Shown in pieces: positions 63,641 to 64,000 of a stretch of 64,000 bases of DNA. Positions within the stretch are counted from its first letter, which is position 1. Each line of letters starts with the position of its first letter. Made by a program: the position numbers and the translations under genes. The notes under the pieces were generated by a model. The model searched no databases. It was not told the origin of the DNA and saw only the letters and a program-made list of their open reading frames with translations. The DNA comes from Planoprotostelium fungivorum (Eukaryota; Evosea; Variosea; Cavosteliida; Cavosteliaceae). The DNA lies in the NCBI GenBank assembly GCA_003024175.1, contig MDYQ01000184.1, positions 50,801-114,800 of the forward strand, given 5' to 3'.

Positions 63641-64000
63641 ATGAGATCTTACGACGGAGACCTGGACGATAACGATCACACTGATCAAGGGTTTCACGTC
63701 ACTGACGACTTGCTCTTTTATGAAGAACAACAATTGTACGTACCGGAAAAACGTCTGATCATCATGATGATGAAGCACGATTCGCCCCTTGCGGGACATT
63801 TTGGCTCGCACAAAACTAAAGAATTGGTCAGAAGAGACTACTGGTGGCCAAAGATGTATCATACCATTGAGTCATACGTCAAGTCCTGTGATACATGTCA
63901 GAGGGCAAAGCATCCTCGTAAGAAGCAATCAGGATTCCTGCAACCTTTAGAGGTGCCATCAGACAGATGGACGTCTGTGACGATCGATTTCATGGTCGAG
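63612..64000 (+). mobile_element. pol: Second Ty3/gypsy fragment, integrase start, runs off the edge
   Basis: Frame open to the end of the window, containing FHVTDDLLFYEEQQLYVPEK, the HHCC integrase finger (HDSPLAGHFGSHKTKELV; RRDYWWPKMYH; SCDTCQRAK) and RWTSVTIDFMVE, where the first catalytic Asp lies. Diverged from the 13-17 kb element (about half the positions match), so another family or lineage. No RT or RNase H precedes it, and it starts at or just after the RNF213-like break. Confidence 0.8.

Noticed and set aside
1-64000. CRISPR arrays, bacterial operons, tRNA or rRNA genes
   Set aside because: No regularly spaced direct repeats with unique spacers, no rRNA-like stretch and no tRNA box pattern noticed; splicing signals throughout show eukaryotic DNA.

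Overview
The window reads as nuclear DNA of a small, intron-rich, single-celled eukaryote. Genes are broken by many short GT-AG introns of about 36-50 bases, most starting GTGAG. Gene content fits an amoebozoan or similar protist: Nup155-type nucleoporin, sortilin/Vps10 receptor, NPRL3, a CLC channel, a multi-domain TKL-like kinase and homogenised ankyrin arrays. A protosteloid amoeba such as Protostelium/Planoprotostelium would fit, but that placement is inference. No bacterial operons, rRNA, tRNA or CRISPR array were recognised.

Left third (1-23.6 kb), mostly ordinary single-copy genes: the 3' part of a Nup155/Nup170 gene (+), an A/B-type cyclin with a destruction box (-), an ankyrin remnant (-), a USE1-like ER SNARE (-), a Lys-rich NYN/PIN-like protein (-), a sortilin/Vps10 receptor (+) and a small DnaJ-type zinc protein (+). 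Two mobile elements follow: a 5'-truncated, frameshifted Ty3/gypsy chromovirus (-), and at its broken end a 2.05 kb Harbinger-like DNA transposon with 13-bp inverted ends, two divergent genes and inverted iterons between them. A large TKL-like kinase gene with ubiquitin-like/FERM-F0-like modules (-) closes this part.

Middle (23.6-40.7 kb): an unidentified gene or remnant, a MITE, an F-box-like/ankyrin gene with a one-base frameshift, two small possible genes, NPRL3 (GATOR1), a cytochrome b561, an endonuclease/exonuclease/phosphatase-fold protein lacking expected catalytic residues, a DHA2-type MFS transporter, a tetraspanin-like four-helix protein and a CLC chloride channel/transporter.

Right third (40.7-64 kb) is different. 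It is a patchwork of gene fragments and dispersed duplicated blocks, some inverted. It holds three neighbouring genes for extremely charged proteins (one with an RS domain and a KREEEEAA coiled coil), a group of small secreted Cys-containing proteins with a truncated copy, two decayed copies of a short-chain dehydrogenase, scattered pieces of a family with a SAP-like helix, and an RNF213-like fragment abutting a second gypsy fragment that runs off the right edge. It looks like an accessory or subtelomere-like zone built by repeated segmental duplication.

A recurring exact 11-mer (CCATCTACAAC or its complement) sits in introns of at least six unrelated genes and is the most surprising genome-scale signal seen here.
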